A DNA stretch of 64,000 nucleotides from Paenibacillus algorifonticola (GTDB taxonomy: Bacteria; Bacillota; Bacilli; Paenibacillales; Paenibacillaceae). The translations under genes and the position numbers were made by a program. Below, piece after piece: positions 37,063 to 44,565 of the stretch. How positions within the stretch are numbered: position 1 is the stretch's first letter; the number at the start of each line of letters is the position of its first letter. The stretch lies in the NCBI RefSeq assembly GCF_000971975.1, contig NZ_KQ040778.1, positions 124,001-188,000 on the forward strand. The letters run 5' to 3'. A model generated the notes under the pieces. The model was given only the letters and a program-made list of their open reading frames with translations. It made no database searches and had not been told where the DNA came from.

Positions 37063-37734
37063 ATGAAAGGAAATTCGTATTTTTCCCGTAAGCTTCATTC
37101 GCTGCTTGGTATCATTCCGCTCGGAATGTTTATCGTTGTGCACGCGCTTACGAACTATCAATCGTTCGAGAGGGGGGCAGAGGGGTTCAGCAGCGGCGTA
37201 AAGCTCATTAACAGCCTGCCATTGCTGCCGATTTTTGAAATTTTCGGTATTTATCTCCCGCTGCTTTTCCATGGCGTGTACGGCTTATATGTAGCCTATC
37301 AATCGGACAGCAACCTGGGGCGCTTCAAGTACGGCCGCAACTGGGCGTTTACGGCGCAGCGTATAACGGGCGTTATCACGTTTATCTTCGTGTTCTGGCA
37401 CGTATACCAAACCCGTTTTCAGGTGTACTTGGGCTACATCACACATGAGGAGCTAGGCTCCACGATGCACAATATTGCCACGAACCCGCTTTACTTTGTA
37501 TTTTATGTTGTTGGGGTGCTGGCAGCTACGTTCCACTTTGCCAATGGCCTTTGGGCATTTTTGATCAGCTGGGGCATTACAGTAGGGCCTCGTGCACAAC
37601 GGATTTCATCCATTGTATGCATGGGTGTATTTGTAGTAGTAGCGGCATTGTTTATTCTTTCGCTTGTTGCATTCCGCGGCGACGAATTCAAGGAAGCAGC
37701 CGATCTCGCATTGGCTTGGAATACTATCGGATAG
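37063..37734 (+). CDS. sdhC: Succinate dehydrogenase cytochrome b558 subunit
   Basis: 223-residue membrane anchor with five hydrophobic helices, the single-subunit cytochrome b558 type of Bacilli that holds two haems. His residues in helices (VHALTNYQ, LFHGVYG, FWHVYQTRF, TFHFANGLW) are good haem-ligand candidates. AGGAGA precedes the ATG. It is the first gene of sdhCAB and passes electrons from succinate to menaquinone. Confidence 0.94.
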   Translation: MKGNSYFSRKLHSLLGIIPLGMFIVVHALTNYQSFERGAEGFSSGVKLINSLPLLPIFEIFGIYLPLLFHGVYGLYVAYQSDSNLGRFKYGRNWAFTAQRITGVITFIFVFWHVYQTRFQVYLGYITHEELGSTMHNIATNPLYFVFYVVGVLAATFHFANGLWAFLISWGITVGPRAQRISSIVCMGVFVVVAALFILSLVAFRGDEFKEAADLALAWNTIG

Positions 37735-37758
37735 TTTGAAGACAAGGAGTGAAGCGTG

Positions 37759-39516
37759 ATGGCTAACAATAAAATAATCGTCGTAGGCGGCGGCCTTGCC
37801 GGTCTTATGGCTACGATAAAAGCAGCAGAAGCTGGCATGCACGTTGATCTGTTCTCGATCGTGCCAGTGAAACGTTCCCATTCCGTCTGCGCGCAGGGCG
37901 GCATTAACGGAGCGGTAAATACGAAAGGTGAAGGCGACTCGCCTTGGGAGCATTTTGACGATACGGTATACGGGGGAGACTTCCTCGCTAACCAGCCTCC
38001 TGTTAAAGCGATGTGTGAAGCAGCACCAGGCATTATCCACTTAATGGACCGTATGGGCGTTATGTTCAGCCGTACGCCGGAAGGCTTGCTGGATTTCCGT
38101 CGTTTCGGGGGTACACAGTATCACCGTACAGCATTCGCTGGCGCAACAACTGGACAGCAATTGCTATACGCTTTGGACGAGCAAGTTCGCCGCTGGGAAG
38201 CAGCCGGCCTCGTAACGAAATACGAGCATTGGGAATTCCTTGGCGCCGTTCTGGATGACGAAGGTATCTGCCGCGGGGTATCCGCACAGGATCTGCGTTC
38301 GATGGAAGTGAAAACGTTCGTAGGTGATGCGGTTATATTGGCATCGGGCGGTCCTGGCATTATTTTCGGCAAAACGACGAACTCGGTTATTAATACAGGT
38401 ACAGCAGCAAGTGCGGTGTATCAGCAAGGCGTTAATTATGCGAACGGCGAATTTATTCAAATTCACCCAACCGCTATTCCGGGCGATGACAAGCTGCGCT
38501 TGATGTCCGAATCGGCTCGCGGTGAAGGCGGACGCGTATGGACTTACAAAGACGGCAAGCCTTGGTACTTCCTTGAGGAAAAATATCCAGCATACGGCAA
38601 CCTTGTGCCGCGTGATATTGCGACTCGTGAAATATTCAGCGTCTGTGTCGATCAGAAGCTCGGCATCAATGGCGAAAACATGGTTTACCTTGATCTTTCC
38701 CATAAAGATCCGAAGGAGCTTGATGTGAAGCTCGGCGGCATCATTGAAATTTATGAGAAGTTCATGGGCGATGATCCACGGAAGCTGCCGATGAAAATTT
38801 TCCCTGCGGTTCACTATTCGATGGGCGGCATGTGGGTGGATTACAACCAAATGACGAACATCCCTGGTTTGTTCGCAGCAGGCGAATGCGAGTATCAATA
38901 CCATGGTGCTAACCGTCTCGGTGCGAACTCGTTGCTGTCGGCGATTTACGGCGGTATGGTCGCAGGGCCGAAAGCAGTGGAGTACATTAAAGGCATGAAG
39001 AAAGCTTCCGCTGACGTGGCTTCCTCCGTCTTCGACCGTGAGCAAAAACGCCAAACGGATAAATATGAGAGCATTCTCGGCATGAACGGTACAGAAAATG
39101 CTTATGTTCTGCACAAGGAGCTTGGCGAATGGATGACCAACAATATGACGGTTGTTCGTTTCAATGACAAGCTTGAAGCAACGATCAACAAAATCAAGGA
39201 ACTCAAGCAGCGTTATAGCAATATCAACATCAATGACTCGATGAAATGGAACAACTCAAGCGTTGCCTTCACTCGTCAGCTGTGGAACATGCTCGAGCTG
39301 TCCGAGGCTATGACCTTGGGTGCCCTGCTCCGTGATGAAAGCCGCGGCGCGCATTACAAGCCTGATTTCACAGAACGCAATGACGAGAAGTTCATGAAGT
39401 CAACGATTGCGACTTGGACGAAGGAAGGTCCGCAAATTTCGTACGAGGACATCGATGTTTCCCTCATTACACCGCGTAAACGTGACTATACAGCGAACAA
39501 GAAGAAAGGAGAATAA
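37759..39516 (+). CDS. sdhA: Succinate dehydrogenase flavoprotein subunit
   Basis: 585-residue catalytic subunit with covalent FAD. The N-terminal dinucleotide motif is IIVVGGGLAGLMATIKA, the FAD-linking histidine is in RSHSVCAQGGIN, and the active-site region has HPTAIPGDDKLRLMSESARGEGG-type sequence. The ATG at 37759 follows AAGGAG; the GTG three bases earlier is also possible. It is followed two bases after its stop by sdhB. Menaquinone-linked succinate oxidation or fumarate reduction. Confidence 0.96.
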   Translation: MANNKIIVVGGGLAGLMATIKAAEAGMHVDLFSIVPVKRSHSVCAQGGINGAVNTKGEGDSPWEHFDDTVYGGDFLANQPPVKAMCEAAPGIIHLMDRMGVMFSRTPEGLLDFRRFGGTQYHRTAFAGATTGQQLLYALDEQVRRWEAAGLVTKYEHWEFLGAVLDDEGICRGVSAQDLRSMEVKTFVGDAVILASGGPGIIFGKTTNSVINTGTAASAVYQQGVNYANGEFIQIHPTAIPGDDKLRLMSESARGEGGRVWTYKDGKPWYFLEEKYPAYGNLVPRDIATREIFSVCVDQKLGINGENMVYLDLSHKDPKELDVKLGGIIEIYEKFMGDDPRKLPMKIFPAVHYSMGGMWVDYNQMTNIPGLFAAGECEYQYHGANRLGANSLLSAIYGGMVAGPKAVEYIKGMKKASADVASSVFDREQKRQTDKYESILGMNGTENAYVLHKELGEWMTNNMTVVRFNDKLEATINKIKELKQRYSNININDSMKWNNSSVAFTRQLWNMLELSEAMTLGALLRDESRGAHYKPDFTERNDEKFMKSTIATWTKEGPQISYEDIDVSLITPRKRDYTANKKKGE

Positions 39517-39518
39517 CG

Positions 39519-40283
39519 ATGGGTGATACGACTACTGCTACAAAAACCGTTAAGTTCATCATTACCCGTCAGGATGGACCGGAGTCTGCTCCTTACAAAG
39601 AGGAATTTGAAATTCCGTATCGCCCGAACATGAACGTCATCAGCGGCCTTATGGAAATTCAGCGTAATCCGACGATGGCGGATGGCGGCAATACAGCTCC
39701 AGTATGCTGGGAATCCAACTGTCTGGAAGAAGTTTGCGGCGCCTGCTCCATGGTCATTAACGGCAAGCCGCGCCAAGCGTGCAGCGCACTGATCGATCAA
39801 TTGGAGCAGCCGGTACGCCTGGAGCCGATGCGCACTTTCCCGGTCGTTCGTGATCTTGTTATCAATCGCGAGCGCATGTTCAACGCTCTCAAACGCGTTA
39901 AGGCATGGATTCCGATCGATGGCACTTATGATCTCGGTCCTGGCCCGCGCCTTGCTGAATCGAAGCGTCAATGGGCTTACGAGCTGTCCAAGTGCATGAC
40001 GTGCGGCGTATGTCTGGAAGCTTGCCCGAACGTCAACGATCGCAACAGCTTTGTTGGCCCAGCGGCCATTTCTCAGGTTCGTTTGTTCAACGTTCACCCT
40101 ACGGGAGAAATGAACAAGGAAGAGCGTCTGGAAGCATTGATGGAGGATGGCGGCATCGAGGGCTGCGGCAACTCGCAAAACTGTGTTCGCTCTTGTCCGA
40201 AAGGCATTCCGCTTACGACATCGATTGCGGCAATCAACAAAGATACGACGAAACATCTGTTCAAAAAATGGCTTGGATTTTAA
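39519..40283 (+). CDS. sdhB: Succinate dehydrogenase iron-sulfur subunit
   Basis: 254-residue electron-transfer subunit with one N-terminal [2Fe-2S] ferredoxin motif (CWESNCLEEVCGACSM with a later CSAL) and a C-terminal domain with the [4Fe-4S] and [3Fe-4S] motifs (CMTCGVCLEACPNV and GCGNSQNCVRSCPKGIPL). It lies two bases after sdhA, with AAAGGAG across the sdhA end. It links the flavin to the haems in SdhC. A terminator follows. Confidence 0.96.
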   Translation: MGDTTTATKTVKFIITRQDGPESAPYKEEFEIPYRPNMNVISGLMEIQRNPTMADGGNTAPVCWESNCLEEVCGACSMVINGKPRQACSALIDQLEQPVRLEPMRTFPVVRDLVINRERMFNALKRVKAWIPIDGTYDLGPGPRLAESKRQWAYELSKCMTCGVCLEACPNVNDRNSFVGPAAISQVRLFNVHPTGEMNKEERLEALMEDGGIEGCGNSQNCVRSCPKGIPLTTSIAAINKDTTKHLFKKWLGF

Positions 40284-40290
40284 ATATACG

Positions 40291-40326
40291 GTCTTCCACC
40301 TGAGTGGTGGAAGGCTTTTTTTATTT
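40291..40326 (+). terminator. sdhCAB terminator
   Basis: CTTCCACC pairs with GGTGGAAG around TGAGT, followed by a T-run. Confidence 0.85.
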
Positions 40327-40329
40327 TAT

Positions 40330-40348
40330 AATAATGATAATCAGTATC
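40330..40348. promoter_or_regulatory. Fur-box-like sequence with no obvious target gene
   Basis: AATAATGATAATCAGTATC matches the 19-base Fur consensus GATAATGATAATCATTATC at 17 positions. It lies just after the sdhB terminator. The next gene on the plus strand starts 650 bases later, and the nearest minus-strand gene upstream is sdhB-opposite, so no target is obvious. Confidence 0.5.
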
Positions 40349-40397
40349 AATAATAAAAGAGATTATGGCGCTTGTCAATGATCAGCCGCGAATACGA

Positions 40398-40451
40398 CAT
40401 AAACGCAGCAAAAAAGAACCGCTCGCACGGTTCTTTTTTGCTGCGTTTATG
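40398..40451. terminator. Perfect 24-bp palindrome, probable bidirectional terminator
   Basis: Arms 40398-40421 and 40428-40451 are perfectly complementary around CTCGCA. Each arm contains an A6/T6 run, so it can end transcription in both directions; it most likely terminates the HxlR gene. Confidence 0.75.
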
Positions 40452-40483
40452 CATTTCCTACTAATAGACCTTAACCTGGCTTG

Positions 40484-40792
40484 TTACAGCCACTCTTCGC
40501 CCCACTTTTGAATCGATTCAATGACAGGCTGTAAATGATGGCCTTTGTCACTTAATTCGTATTCAATGCGAACAGGCATCTCTGGATATACCGTTCGTTT
40601 AATAATAGAATGCTGCTCAAGTTCCTTCATCCGGTCGGTAAGCATCTTGTCGCTCATCTCCGGAATTTGCTCCTTGATTTCCTTAAACCTCTTTGGTCCA
40701 GCTAGTAGCACCCGAATGATGAGACCGGTCCATTTCTTGCCTAAAATTTCGGCCGCTGCTTCATACTTTGGGCACATTGTTGAATAATCCAA
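40484..40792 (-). CDS. HxlR family transcriptional regulator
   Basis: 102-residue winged-helix regulator. The N-terminus YSTMCPKYEAAAEILGKKW carries the conserved Cys near the start that in B. subtilis relatives (YodB, CatR, HypR) senses quinones or oxidants. The DNA-binding helix is in GPKRFKEIKEQIPEMSDKML, and the wing includes VYPEMPVRIEYELSDKG. The TTG at 40792 with GGGGTG eight bases upstream is the best start; the frame runs further up but without family sequence. Divergent from DoxX with twin operators between them. Confidence 0.85.
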   Translation of the reverse strand: MDYSTMCPKYEAAAEILGKKWTGLIIRVLLAGPKRFKEIKEQIPEMSDKMLTDRMKELEQHSIIKRTVYPEMPVRIEYELSDKGHHLQPVIESIQKWGEEWL

Positions 40793-40819
40793 CCTGATCA
40801 CCCCGTTTCTTCTTAACCA

Positions 40820-40857
40820 ATTATAACATATATACTTTGGAAAAGTAAGTGCATATA
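40820..40857 (-). promoter_or_regulatory. HxlR operator 1 over the regulator promoter
   Basis: A 29-base element (40829-40857) holds TACT-TTGGAAA-AGTA, the TACT-N7-AGTA form described for YodB/CatR. Read on the minus strand it lies over a TTACTT-17-TATAAT promoter for the HxlR gene (TATAAT complement at 40820-40825). It is 24/29 identical to operator 2, 61 bases away. Confidence 0.7.
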
Positions 40858-40889
40858 AACACCAAATCGCCATTTAACTTTATTTTAAA

Positions 40890-40918
40890 TATATACTTTA
40901 CAAAAGTTAGTTTATATA
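40890..40918 (+). promoter_or_regulatory. HxlR operator 2 over the DoxX promoter
   Basis: Second copy of the 29-base element with TACT-TTACAAA-AGTT. A plus-strand promoter-like TTTACA-17-TAAGAT runs through it toward the DoxX gene. Confidence 0.65.
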
Positions 40919-40995
40919 TTAAGATTAGTTCATGAAACGCAGCGAGCAAGCGTTGCAGCTGCGAAACCAAACAAAAGACGAAGGGTGAGGTTAAA

Positions 40996-41394
40996 ATGTT
41001 GGACACAGGATTATTGATTATTCGGGTAGTATTGGGTTTGTTAATGGTTGGTCATGGAGCACAGAAGCTGTTTGGCTGGTTTGGAGGATACGGCTTGAAA
41101 GGAACTGGGGGCTGGCTTGATTCGATTGGGGTTAAACCTGGTGTACTGATGGCACTGGCAGCAGGGCTAAGCGAAGCGGTAGGCGGCTTGCTGTTTGCTG
41201 CAGGCTTGTGGACATGGCTTGGCGCGGTACTGCTAATCATCCCAATGATCATAGCGATTGCCAAGGTGCATGGCGCTAACGGCCTATGGTCGACGCAGAA
41301 CGGCTATGAATATAACCTGGTGCTTATCGCTGTATTTGTCGGTGTTGCTTTGACCGGTGCAGGAGAGTTGTCCATCGACGCCTTGCTTAAATAA
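40996..41394 (+). CDS. DoxX family membrane protein
   Basis: 132-residue protein with four hydrophobic helices and the DoxX-family N-terminus (LLIIRVVLGLLMVGHGAQKLFGWFGG, residues 6-31). Relatives such as B. subtilis CatD and MhqP belong to quinone- and oxidant-stress regulons controlled by HxlR/MarR repressors, and this gene is divergent from an HxlR gene with shared operators. GGTGAGG precedes the ATG. A redox or detoxification role at the membrane is therefore likely, though the reaction is unknown. Confidence 0.85.
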   Translation: MLDTGLLIIRVVLGLLMVGHGAQKLFGWFGGYGLKGTGGWLDSIGVKPGVLMALAAGLSEAVGGLLFAAGLWTWLGAVLLIIPMIIAIAKVHGANGLWSTQNGYEYNLVLIAVFVGVALTGAGELSIDALLK

Positions 41395-41438
41395 GGGAAG
41401 AAGTGGTTCCGTATAGAAAAAAAGCCTGCTGCCAGCCG

Positions 41439-42293
41439 CTATAAGCGGATGACAACAAGCCCGATCATCATGCATGCGAATGCCGCCCACTGGGCGGCAT
41501 TTAGTTTTTCCTTGTAAATCAGAATAGCGCCTGCCGCGACCACGAGGCTGTTTGTCGCGAAGATCGGCGCAGCTAGATTAGCGGGCCCTGTCGCCAGCGC
41601 GGTTGCATAAAGCTGAAGGCCGGCGTAGGAGAAGAGGCCAGCGAGCAGCCCGTAAAGCAAGCCCGTCCGATAGGCAGATTTGCGGGTGCTGCCGTTTTTT
41701 TCTTTACTTTGCAAGGCGAACCATAGAAAGGACAGCAAATAGCCCACGAATAAAATCGGCGCGCTTGCAAATCCCCATCCTTCCGTCACCTTCAGTCCGC
41801 CATTGCGGAATGTAAAGAAGATGACCGCGGCGCCAACATATAAAAACCATTGTCTTTGGGCAGGGACGGCTTGTATCTGTTTTTTATAAGAAATGAGCAC
41901 AACGGAGAGCAGCAGCAGCAAAATGCCGCAAGCTTGCGTGAGATGCAGCGGTTCCTTATATACAAGCGTGCCTAATGCAACGACAAGCATGATGTTCATA
42001 TTTGTCAGTGGAGAGGTCAGGCTGGCGGGGCCATAATCCAGCGCCTTCATAAAGACCGCGTTGCCGATGGCCGAGCCTGCTCCAATGATCGCTCCAGCAA
42101 CCCAGATCCGGTAATCGGCTAACGAAGCGAGCGATCCTTCAAACGCGGCATGAACGCCAAATCCGAATGTGCCTGAGGCGTAAAGCCCGAGCAGCAGCGC
42201 CGAGGTCGTGCCGCCGCTCATCTGGCTTCTTTTCATCCACCAGCCGGCTAATCCGAATAAAATGGCGCTAGAGATGGCAACGGTTAGCCACAT
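41439..42293 (-). CDS. EamA/DMT family transporter
   Basis: 284-residue transporter with ten hydrophobic helices and two EamA repeats (for example GSAIGNAVFMKALDYGPASL in the first half and GPANLAAPIFATNSLVVAAGAILIYKEKL near the end). The glycine- and proline-rich helices are typical for drug/metabolite exporters or permeases. No regulator or operon partner is visible. Substrate is unknown. It ends 45 bases from the convergent DoxX gene. Confidence 0.85.
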   Translation of the reverse strand: MWLTVAISSAILFGLAGWWMKRSQMSGGTTSALLLGLYASGTFGFGVHAAFEGSLASLADYRIWVAGAIIGAGSAIGNAVFMKALDYGPASLTSPLTNMNIMLVVALGTLVYKEPLHLTQACGILLLLLSVVLISYKKQIQAVPAQRQWFLYVGAAVIFFTFRNGGLKVTEGWGFASAPILFVGYLLSFLWFALQSKEKNGSTRKSAYRTGLLYGLLAGLFSYAGLQLYATALATGPANLAAPIFATNSLVVAAGAILIYKEKLNAAQWAAFACMMIGLVVIRL

Positions 42294-42331
42294 GAGGTTC
42301 AGCTCCCTGATTGTTTACGGTATTGTTGCAT

Positions 42332-42455
42332 TTGTTACACAAATGAAATGATTCTGTTATACCCCTATTACAATACTCGGTTATTATAATAAACAAGACC
42401 CCCTTTTAATATATCGAATTCGGACCTGCGCTCGGTGCAGGTCCACTTTTTTTGT
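42332..42455 (+). ncRNA. Candidate C-rich small RNA (RoxS/RsaE-like)
   Basis: A promoter-like TTGTTA-17-TGTTAT (42332-42360) is followed by about 85 bases and a strong hairpin GGACCTGC (42422-42429) / GCAGGTCC (42437-42444) with a T7 tail. The hairpin points away from both flanking minus-strand genes, so it has no coding gene to terminate. The expected RNA holds an unpaired AAACAAGACCCCCTTTT, similar in kind to the C-rich seed of RoxS/RsaE. A TTTGT-TAC-ACAAA dyad covers the -35 region. Confidence 0.45.
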
Positions 42456-42496
42456 CTAGATGTTCGAGGGTGGCTTGCTGCTTACGCTCTCCACAC

Positions 42497-42540
42497 AAAA
42501 AAAGAGGCCGCTCTGCTGAAGATCAGCAAAGCAGCATGAT
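42497..42540 (-). terminator. Terminator of the PHP phosphatase gene
   Basis: Read on the minus strand, GCTGCTTTGCTGA pairs with TCAGCAGAGCGGC (one mismatch), followed by a T-run. Confidence 0.75.
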
Positions 42541-42566
42541 TTTACGGGATTCAATAAGCAGACGGC

Positions 42567-43376
42567 TTAAAGCGGTACGATGATCTGCTTGCGCTGGCGG
42601 TAGAAGACCCATTTTTTAAAGCCAATTTCCTTGAGGCGTTTGCTAACGAGATCCCATTCATCGCCAACCCTGCTCGGAACGTGGGCATCGGAGCCGAAGG
42701 TCACATTAACCCCAAAATGGTGGGCACGCTCCAAAATTTCATCGGATGGATACCAGCCGCCTACATATTTTGTGCTGCCGGAAGTATTAATTTCAATCGA
42801 AACGTCGTTTTCCGCAATGATGCGGAGCGTATCATCGATTTCGGCATCGGCTTTAATGTCCGAGAAAGCAGGGTAATAGCCTTTCATTGCATCGATATGC
42901 CCCAATACATCAAACATGCCGCTGCGCGCCGATTGGCTAATCAGGTCATAATAACGGCGCTTATCCTCGAATTGCTGCTTCTCGGTCAAACCTTCCCAGC
43001 GATTGCGATTAAAAATGCTCACTCCACTTACCTGATGTACTGAGCCGATAATGTAGTCGAACGGTACGCCTTCGTAGGCATCACGATAAGCGGGGAGACG
43101 TTCAGGGAAAAAGTCTGATTCCATACCGAGCAGCACTTCAATGCGGCCCTCATATTTGGCTTTAAGCTCAAGTACTTCCTTTATGTAGTTATCAAATTCA
43201 GATTGAGCCATGGCGATGCCGGGAAAAGGGCGATCGTCCTTATGACCAAAATAAGGCGAATGATCAGAAATGCCGATGGCCTGCAAACCTGCGTCCAAAG
43301 CGGCAATAATGTAGTCTTCAATCGTTCCGTCGGCATGGCCGCAACGTTCGTGATGGGTGTGCAGATCAAATTTCAT
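42567..43376 (-). CDS. Histidinol-phosphatase, PHP family
   Basis: 269-residue PHP-domain phosphatase, the type that dephosphorylates histidinol phosphate in Bacilli. Metal-binding motifs are in order: DLHTHHERCGHA, GISDHSP, LLGMESDFFPE, IGSVHQV, LGHIDAMK and FGSDAHVP. AGGAGGAAA precedes the ATG. It is not near other his genes here, so a related phosphatase role is possible, but the full motif set supports the HisK-type call. Confidence 0.88.
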   Translation of the reverse strand: MKFDLHTHHERCGHADGTIEDYIIAALDAGLQAIGISDHSPYFGHKDDRPFPGIAMAQSEFDNYIKEVLELKAKYEGRIEVLLGMESDFFPERLPAYRDAYEGVPFDYIIGSVHQVSGVSIFNRNRWEGLTEKQQFEDKRRYYDLISQSARSGMFDVLGHIDAMKGYYPAFSDIKADAEIDDTLRIIAENDVSIEINTSGSTKYVGGWYPSDEILERAHHFGVNVTFGSDAHVPSRVGDEWDLVSKRLKEIGFKKWVFYRQRKQIIVPL

Positions 43377-43413
43377 AGCTGTTTCCTCCTTGAGTTGAAA
43401 ATGCGCTGGCAGC

Positions 43414-44316
43414 TTATTCGCTGCTAATGAATTGATGCTCCGGCATGCCCTTGAGATCGCTTAGAAACTGCTGCATCGCCGTGTTTAAATATCTGCCGGA
43501 TTTGTAGACGACGCCGACCGGATGGCTGATTTCGAGCTCGTTCACTTTGATCATCTTGAGCGAGCCCCGCCGCAGCTCCTCGGCAATGGACAGCTTGGAG
43601 ACGACGGCGGCGCCAAGATTGATTTCAACCATGCGCTTAACTTCTTCGCTGCTGGAAAGCTCCATCATAATGTTCGGCTGAATATTGTACTGGCGAAAAA
43701 TCTTGTCTACGAAGCGTCGTCCCAGCGTGTCGGGTGCAAGCATGATCATGGGAATATCCTTGAGTGCCTCTACGGTAGTATGCTTCAAATCGCTCAGCGG
43801 ATGCTCCGGAGATACAACAAACTCAAATGTATCGTAATAAAGAGTGGACGAGTGCAGGTTTGGATTTTTCTCAAATAAATAAGAAATACCAATGTCGATT
43901 GTGCCATTTTCCACGCTGGCGGTCACCTGTGATGATGGCATCGTATGGATCGTCGTTTTGATCAGCGGAAACTGGTCTTGAAAGTAGGATAACACCCGCG
44001 GCAATATCTGAATCGCGATGGAAGAAGTCGTCCCGAGCAAAATATGGCCTTGAGGCGTCGTGTTGAGGTCTGAAAGCTTAGCCTTAAGTTCTTCGACAAT
44101 AAGCAAAATTTTCTCGGCATGCTCCAGAAAAACTTGTCCATGGTCGGTGAGGGTGACAGGCTGATTGCGATCAATCAGTACCGTCTTGAATTCCTCTTCA
44201 AGCGTTTTGATTTGTGCGGATACTGCAGGCTGGGTCAAATTAAGCAGCTCACCCGCCTTGCGGAAGCTCATCGTTTTGGAAATGGTGAGGAGTGTTTCAA
44301 GTTGGCTAATATTCAC
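43414..44316 (-). CDS. LysR family transcriptional regulator (CysL-like)
   Basis: 300-residue LysR regulator with an N-terminal winged helix (FRKAGELLNLTQPAVSAQIKTLEEEF) and an effector-binding domain from about residue 85. The GTG at 44316 with GGAGGGGG about six bases upstream is the best start; the frame extends 41 codons further but that part has no family sequence. The sequence is of the CysL/CbbR-like group, but the target is not known. It is followed closely by the PHP phosphatase gene, and the next gene upstream, an MFS transporter, is divergent. Confidence 0.85.
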   Translation of the reverse strand: MNISQLETLLTISKTMSFRKAGELLNLTQPAVSAQIKTLEEEFKTVLIDRNQPVTLTDHGQVFLEHAEKILLIVEELKAKLSDLNTTPQGHILLGTTSSIAIQILPRVLSYFQDQFPLIKTTIHTMPSSQVTASVENGTIDIGISYLFEKNPNLHSSTLYYDTFEFVVSPEHPLSDLKHTTVEALKDIPMIMLAPDTLGRRFVDKIFRQYNIQPNIMMELSSSEEVKRMVEINLGAAVVSKLSIAEELRRGSLKMIKVNELEISHPVGVVYKSGRYLNTAMQQFLSDLKGMPEHQFISSE

Positions 44317-44565
44317 TACAATCCCCCTCCAGGTTAAATGAAGCGAGTACACGCTTATTGAAATAGGCTTGCAGGCGTAGACGTCTTTCATCGTGATAGC
44401 GTTGCTTACTATTATAAAGCAAATCCGGCACAACGGCAAAAAGTAGGAAAAGCTTTACGTATTATTTAAAGAGGATATGAGGTGACCTTGTCGAAGTGTG
44501 TTGAACGAAGGTACTTATTTGGGGAGGCGTTATGACTGGACAGGAAAGCAATAAGAGGCTGGCTC

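Noticed and set aside
40366-40510. Short plus-strand frame starting MALVNDQPR after the Fur-like site
   Set aside because: It runs through a perfect palindrome and into the HxlR gene on the opposite strand, with low-quality sequence; not taken as a gene.
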